The position numbers and the translations under genes are program-made. A stretch of DNA of 64,000 nt from an uncultured Devosia sp. GTDB lineage: Bacteria; Pseudomonadota; Alphaproteobacteria; Rhizobiales; Devosiaceae. Location of the stretch: contig NZ_CAUQDV010000001.1 of the NCBI RefSeq assembly GCF_963517015.1, forward strand, positions 1,122,001 to 1,186,000. Reading direction: 5' to 3'. Below, piece by piece: positions 60,189-64,000 of this stretch. Numbering within the stretch: the stretch's first letter is position 1; the number at the start of each line of letters is the position of its first letter. A model generated the notes under the pieces. The model searched no databases, was not told the DNA's origin, and worked only from the letters and a program-made list of their open reading frames with translations.

Positions 60189-60950
60189 TTAACGTGTTTC
60201 CACAGAAACCGGATCGGTGCCCCTAACCGCAAGATCGGTGCTCCAAAGCTGGCTGTGAAGCTCTGCTTCGATTTCTTCAGTGAGCTCCTTGCCTCGCTTT
60301 TCAAGCGCATCGATGGCAGGAGTGCCACTCTTTGCCATGTCCGGGTACTGCTTGATCCGGCCATGCTCCTTCATTGCGTTCCAGATGATCTCTTCCAGCT
60401 CGGCGAACTTCTTCTTCGAGCGGAGGAATATGCCGTTGGCCTGCAGATAGATGGACATGTCCCGCCCGGCGCCCTCGGCTTTGTCCTGAGAGTGGAAGTA
60501 CTCGAGGCCGTAATAGACCTTGGTACGGTCCGCCAGCGGCGCCATGCGAACTTTCGCTTTCTGGGAGTCGAGTAGTGGGCTCAGCTGGAGGAAGTCCTCG
60601 AGGGTGTCGAGGTCCATCTTGTCGAGCCCGTGCACCAGACGGCTGCCACTTAGATGCGAGGCCTCGTTAAAGGCCTTTAGCGTCTTGCCCCATGCCTCCG
60701 GGATAACGCGGAACTCGAAGTCGTTGAGGCGGGTGGTGCGGTCGAGCAGCCCGTTAATCTGATAAGTGAGGTGAGCGAGTTCACGTGAGTGCTCATCCTT
60801 GAGACGTTCGATTTCCTTATCGAACCGGCTGCCTATCCAGCGCTCGCCGAATACCTTGAGCATGGCGGTCGCGACGGCGCCGGCAATCCCGCCGGTCAGG
60901 GCGATCATTCCAAAGATGTCTATGATGGTCTGCATAGGGGATGTTCCCAT
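60189..60950 (-). CDS. Membrane-anchored protein of unknown function
   Basis: The 253-residue product has one hydrophobic segment near the N-terminus (about residues 9-30, IFGMIALTGGIAGAVATAMLKVF). The rest is a charged, largely helical soluble part, beginning FDKEIERLKDEHSRELAHLTYQINGLLDR and ending DALEKRGKELTEEIEAELHSQL. I recognise no family. Similar single-helix proteins of this length are scattered in accessory regions of bacterial chromosomes. The start at 60950 or at 60935 (MQTII) cannot be separated; neither has a good ribosome-binding site. It points toward the tRNA gene, away from umuDC. Confidence 0.72.
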   Translation of the reverse strand: MGTSPMQTIIDIFGMIALTGGIAGAVATAMLKVFGERWIGSRFDKEIERLKDEHSRELAHLTYQINGLLDRTTRLNDFEFRVIPEAWGKTLKAFNEASHLSGSRLVHGLDKMDLDTLEDFLQLSPLLDSQKAKVRMAPLADRTKVYYGLEYFHSQDKAEGAGRDMSIYLQANGIFLRSKKKFAELEEIIWNAMKEHGRIKQYPDMAKSGTPAIDALEKRGKELTEEIEAELHSQLWSTDLAVRGTDPVSVETR

Positions 60951-61245
60951 ATTTGGCTTGGCACCGAGCGCCTGGCGCGCGATGGTGGGCCGGTTGACGT
61001 TGAGGCCCGGACATCATGCTGCCCGAGCCCCGTTCCACGCGGAGCCAGTCGACGATCCATGCATGACTAGAGGGTGGGGAGAGCTTGCAGGCGCCCCGCC
61101 CTTTTCATCGACACCCCCAATATACAGTGGCCCTGCCGCGTCGCCTAAATTCGGGACGCACTTGTGAACAAGGAATTCGTGATTTCCGTTCTCTTTTTGT
61201 TCATGCCTATGTAGGAGCCTTGGCACGCCGCCAAGGAGTCTCCGT
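60951..61245. other. Region upstream of umuD
   Basis: These 295 bases hold no convincing gene. The LexA box at 61188-61202 is the only clear signal. Confidence 0.5.
61188..61202 (+). promoter_or_regulatory. LexA (SOS) box of umuDC
   Basis: GTTC-TCTTTTT-GTTC is an exact match to the alphaproteobacterial LexA consensus (GTTC-N7-GTTC). It lies 44 bases upstream of the umuD start codon, in the right place for repression. Confidence 0.88.
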
Positions 61246-61701
61246 ATGCGCATCTCTCGAATCGTCATGGCTCCAGGCGGCATGCCCGTGCCCCTGTCGA
61301 CGTTGATCGAGATCCGCATCCCGCTTGTCGGCCAGTCGGTCCACGCCGGCTTTCCGAGCCCGGCAGACGACTTCATCGAGGAGATGATCGACCTCAACCA
61401 GGTCCTCGTTCCAAACCCCACAGCGTCCTACCTATGGCGCGTCGTGGGCGACTGCATGATCGACGTTCAGATCTTCCCGGGCGACGTCGTGGTCGTCGAC
61501 CGCTCGCTGGCGCCGAAACACCGGGATGTGGTCTTGGTGATTATCGATGGCGAACCGACGCTGAAGCGGCTCAACCGGCGCGGCGGCGTCATGGTGCTGC
61601 ACAACGAGAACGCAAAGCTGCCTCCCTTCACGATCGCCGAGGGGACCGAGGTCAGCATCTGGGGTGTCGTCACGAATACAATTCGCGGTATCCGGAAATG
61701 A
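61246..61701 (+). CDS. umuD: UmuD-like subunit of DNA polymerase V, with Cys in place of the catalytic Ser
   Basis: UmuD is a LexA-like protein that cuts its own N-terminal tail when RecA filaments form, and then as UmuD' activates UmuC. The 151-residue product has the cleavage site AG-FPSPADDF (residues 34-43) and a C-terminal peptidase S24 domain. The lysine of the Ser-Lys pair is Lys107 (TLKRL). At the nucleophile position, however, GDCMID has Cys70 in place of the serine of GDSMID; spacing to the lysine (37) equals that of E. coli Ser60-Lys97. The gene overlaps umuC by 4 bases. It follows a LexA box. Confidence 0.93.
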   Translation: MRISRIVMAPGGMPVPLSTLIEIRIPLVGQSVHAGFPSPADDFIEEMIDLNQVLVPNPTASYLWRVVGDCMIDVQIFPGDVVVVDRSLAPKHRDVVLVIIDGEPTLKRLNRRGGVMVLHNENAKLPPFTIAEGTEVSIWGVVTNTIRGIRK

Positions 61702-62963
61702 CCGCTCTCGCCCTGATCGACGGCAACAGCTTCTACTGCAGCTGCGAGAGGGTGTTCGACCCCAAGCTGGAGCGCCGGCCCGTCATCGTCCTGTCCAACA
61801 ATGACGGCTGCGCGGTCGCCCAGACGACGGAAGCCAAGGCGCTTGGTATCGCGATGGGTGCACCCATGTTCAAGATCCGCGATCTCTGCCGGCAGAACAA
61901 CGTGGCCGTCTTCAGCTCCAACTACGCGCTCTATGGCGACATGAGCCGGCGCATGAATTCGGTGTATCAGGGGTTCTCGCCCGACATCGAGATATACTCG
62001 ATCGACGAGAGCTTCCTCGACGTCGAGCACCTGCCGATCAAGGACAGGACCGTCTGGGCGAGCGACCTGCGGGCAACGACCCGCCAGTGGACGGGCATCC
62101 CGACGTGCGTGGGCATCGGGCCGACCAAGACCCTCGCCAAGCTGGCCAACAAAGCCGCCAAGAAGCTTCCGTCCGGCGTCCTGGATCTCAGCGATCCCGC
62201 CGAGCAGGCGCGCGTCATGGCCGACTTCCCCGTGGGTGACGTCTGGGGGATCGGGCGGGCATCGCAGGAGAAGCTCGCGCACCTCGGGATAGAGTTCGCC
62301 GGCCAGCTCCGGGACATGGACCCCAAGCTCGCCCGCCAGCTGATGACTGTCGTGGGCGAGAAGACCATCCACGAGTTGAACGGCATCCCGTGCATCGGGC
62401 TCGAGACCGTGGCGCCGCAGCGGCAGGGTTGCGCTGTCACCCGGTCGTTCGGCCAGCGTGTGACCCACAAAGGCGAGATGGAACAGGCCGTCGCCGGCTA
62501 TGCCACGCGCCTCGGCGAGAAGCTCCGCCGGCACGACTTGGCCACCGATCATGTCACGGTCTTCATGCACACCTCGCCGTTCGCCGACGATCCGCAGCGC
62601 AGCGTCAGCATGACGGTCGATATTCCCGAGGCGACGAACGATACCCTGACGCTCATCAACGCCGCCAAGCGTGCCGTGTCCGCACTGTGGCGAGATGGCT
62701 TCCGCTACTCCAAGGCCGGCATCATCACGCAGGATTTGGTGCCGCCGGCAGAGCGCCAGGTCGCCCTGTTCGACAACATGGACCATGAGCGTGCAGCGAA
62801 AGTGATGGCGGCCATGGACGAAGCGAACCGGCGCTGGGGTCGTGCCACGGTCGTGCCGGCGGCCACGATGGGCGGGCCGAAGAAGCCGCAGACCTTCACG
62901 ACTAAGTTCGAGATGCGGTCGCCAAGGTTCACGACGCGCTGGGACGAGCTGCCGACCTGTTGA
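61698..62963 (+). CDS. umuC: DNA polymerase V catalytic subunit UmuC (Y-family)
   Basis: UmuC is an error-prone translesion polymerase. The 421-residue product has the Y-family motifs LIDGNSFYCSCERVFDP, NNDGCAVAQT, YSIDESFLDV (catalytic carboxylates) and GIGPTKTLAKLANKAAK. It ends with the little-finger region and a short basic tail. Its length is that of chromosomal or plasmid UmuC homologues (about 420). The ATG at 61698 overlaps the umuD stop. It is SOS-controlled through the LexA box upstream of umuD. Confidence 0.96.
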   Translation: MTALALIDGNSFYCSCERVFDPKLERRPVIVLSNNDGCAVAQTTEAKALGIAMGAPMFKIRDLCRQNNVAVFSSNYALYGDMSRRMNSVYQGFSPDIEIYSIDESFLDVEHLPIKDRTVWASDLRATTRQWTGIPTCVGIGPTKTLAKLANKAAKKLPSGVLDLSDPAEQARVMADFPVGDVWGIGRASQEKLAHLGIEFAGQLRDMDPKLARQLMTVVGEKTIHELNGIPCIGLETVAPQRQGCAVTRSFGQRVTHKGEMEQAVAGYATRLGEKLRRHDLATDHVTVFMHTSPFADDPQRSVSMTVDIPEATNDTLTLINAAKRAVSALWRDGFRYSKAGIITQDLVPPAERQVALFDNMDHERAAKVMAAMDEANRRWGRATVVPAATMGGPKKPQTFTTKFEMRSPRFTTRWDELPTC

Positions 62964-62973
62964 CTTGGATATC

Positions 62974-63003
62974 TATGCACCAATTCTCGAATTCTGGTGC
63001 ATA
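62974..63003. terminator. Inverted repeat between umuC and the convergent gene
   Basis: TATGCACCA and TGGTGCATA (62974-62982 and 62995-63003) flank a 12-base centre with further symmetry (AATTC/GAATT). It could act as a terminator, but there is no T-tract. Confidence 0.45.
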
Positions 63004-63011
63004 CGTGTCCA

Positions 63012-63395
63012 TCAATCGAGATCGCCTCCGGTCTCGAGCTTTCCCCACGCCGGGTCCCACAGCTGCGAGCTCTCGATATCGATGGCGATTCCCCGGTACC
63101 CGTATTCCCAGGCATAGTCGTCGGCCAGCCGGATCGCATCCGCGACATCGTGGGGGCCGTCCCACATCTCGGGGATCTCGTACCACTGAGGCAGTGAGAT
63201 CATGCCTCGGACCACTCCATCGCCACCGGCCCGGATGATCAGGATAATCGATCGCTCGTCCACGTCGCTGTCGTCGATCGACAGATTGTAGATTGGCTTG
63301 GGTATCCGCCGCGGCTTCTCGGCGTCGTAGTCAGCCGGCGGGCCTGCTGCCAGGCGAGCCTTCAGGGCAGCGAGTTCATCGTCCGGATCACTCAC
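63012..63395 (-). CDS. Hypothetical protein coupled to the SRAP gene
   Basis: The 127-residue product begins with a charged N-terminus (DDELAALKARLAAGP) and continues with strand-rich sequence IYNLSIDDSDVDERSIILIIRAGGDG. It ends with AIRLADDYAWEYGYRGIAIDIESSQLWDPAWG. I recognise no family. The GTG start at 63395 overlaps the stop of the SRAP gene (GTGA), so the two are translationally coupled. It converges with umuC. Its role cannot be told from sequence. Confidence 0.72.
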   Translation of the reverse strand: MSDPDDELAALKARLAAGPPADYDAEKPRRIPKPIYNLSIDDSDVDERSIILIIRAGGDGVVRGMISLPQWYEIPEMWDGPHDVADAIRLADDYAWEYGYRGIAIDIESSQLWDPAWGKLETGGDLD

Positions 63396-64000
63396 AGCGA
63401 GTTCAGGATCGGCTTTTTGGTGTCAGTGCCTTCGTAGCGGCTGCTGCCGACAGCGCGGTCGACACGATGGAAGACTAGAGCATCGTCCAGATGCCGGTCC
63501 AGAAGCAGCGCCTTGGCGTCGTCGCCCTGGGCTTCCAGCGAAAGCCAGTCGTCATAGGCTTCCTCCTCGAGGATCACGGGCATGCGGCCATGGATGTGGG
63601 CGATGTGGTCGACTGCAGGCGCGGTGATGATGGTGCAGCTGGCGATGCCCACGTTGTCGTTGTAGGCGCAGAGGCCGGCGAAGCTGAACCCCTTGCCCTC
63701 GGGCAGTTGCATCAGCCACGGGTCTTTCTTGCCGTCTTCAGCGTTCGTGGTCCATTCGAAGTAGCCGTCCGCCGGGATCAGGCACCTGCGCTTCTTGAAC
63801 GGCTCACGGAACATGCCGAGGTGTCGACGGTTTCGATCCGGGCATTGAATGTGCTGAACTTGCCGATCTCCTTGGCGAAGAAGGGCACGAGGCCCCAACG
63901 CCCGGAGACGAACTCGCGGTTGCCCGCCTTATCAATCTGGATGAAATCCACCGTCTGCGTAGGCGCGATGTTGTATCGCGGCTGCATGTTCGACGGCGGG
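63392..64000 (-). pseudogene. SRAP (YedK/HMCES-type) abasic-site protein, frameshifted and partial
   Basis: SRAP proteins form a DNA-protein cross-link at abasic sites in single-stranded DNA. The N-terminal catalytic Cys2 lies beyond base 64000. In the window the first frame reads RYNIAPTQTVDFIQIDKAG...WGLVPFFAK...FNARIETVDTS and then loses sense. A second frame, starting at the same place, continues MFREPFKKRRCLIPADGYFEWTT, then HIHGRMPVIL to a TGA at 63392. The join is near 63818-63825, where one extra G would turn TCG-GC-ATG into TCG-GGC-ATG and restore the family pattern. All later conserved residues are intact. Confidence 0.85.

Noticed and set aside
61014..61421. A 135-codon open frame on the minus strand over the umuD promoter
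   Set aside because: It crosses the LexA box and the umuD start on the other strand and has no domain or codon pattern of a real gene.
60093..64000. A complete prophage or integrative element
   Set aside because: There is no integrase, capsid, portal, recombination-directionality or conjugation gene in the window, and no second copy of the tRNA end. Only a tentative accessory segment is supported.

Overview
The window is GC-rich, densely coded chromosomal DNA of an alphaproteobacterium, most likely in the Hyphomicrobiales (a Devosia-like organism is my best guess). Pointers to this are the ctrA-fliI-fliJ neighbourhood, chpT, the CtrA inhibitor sciP, an EipA/DUF1134 envelope protein, a DctB/DctD/DctA system and LexA-type boxes of the alphaproteobacterial GAAC-N7-GAAC form. 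No rRNA, CRISPR array, insertion sequence or integrase is visible. One tRNA gene, elongator tRNA-Met(CAU), is present.

Layout. 1-4.1 kb: end of an EamA exporter, purA and a large proline/alanine-rich membrane protein. 4.1-8.3 kb: thiamine uptake operon thiBPQ behind a TPP riboswitch, divergent from thiN. 8.3-14.3 kb: rpoH, an RluA-type pseudouridine synthase whose start codon overlaps that of a divergent small membrane protein, a coiled-coil membrane protein and a UvrD-like helicase. 14.5-21.3 kb: eipA, a YHS protein, then cell-cycle and motility genes chpT, a CheY-like protein, an ECF42 sigma factor, ctrA, fliI and fliJ. 21.3-33 kb: an HWE histidine kinase interrupted by an in-frame TAG, signalling and metabolic genes, and dctBD/dctA with a clear sigma-54 promoter and two DctD sites. 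33-39.3 kb: PRC-barrel proteins, a metallopeptidase, LysE exporter, GST, DUF2934 and an APH(6)-like kinase. 39.3-50.4 kb: a Caulobacter-type flagellar block (fliF-fliG-fliH-fliN-flbD-flhA, then sciP, flgD and fliK) with a CtrA box before fliF and a sigma-54 promoter before fliK. 50.5-60 kb: mnmA, dgt, an ECF sigma factor coupled to a membrane VWA protein, a ring-cleaving dioxygenase and a LexA-controlled operon of a radical SAM DNA-repair protein and a UdgX fusion. 60-64 kb: tRNA-Met followed by an accessory segment with umuDC, an unknown protein and a frameshifted SRAP/HMCES-type gene that runs off the window.

Three circuits stand out. (1) The flagellar hierarchy can be read from the DNA: CtrA (itself with ChpT and SciP here) to the fliF operon, whose product FlbD would activate the sigma-54 promoter of fliK-flgD. 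(2) DctB/DctD with tandem palindromes and a -24/-12 promoter driving dctA. (3) Two separate SOS units, UdgX and UmuDC. The UmuD homologue has cysteine where the catalytic serine is expected. All site calls are by eye and were not scored against a genome background.
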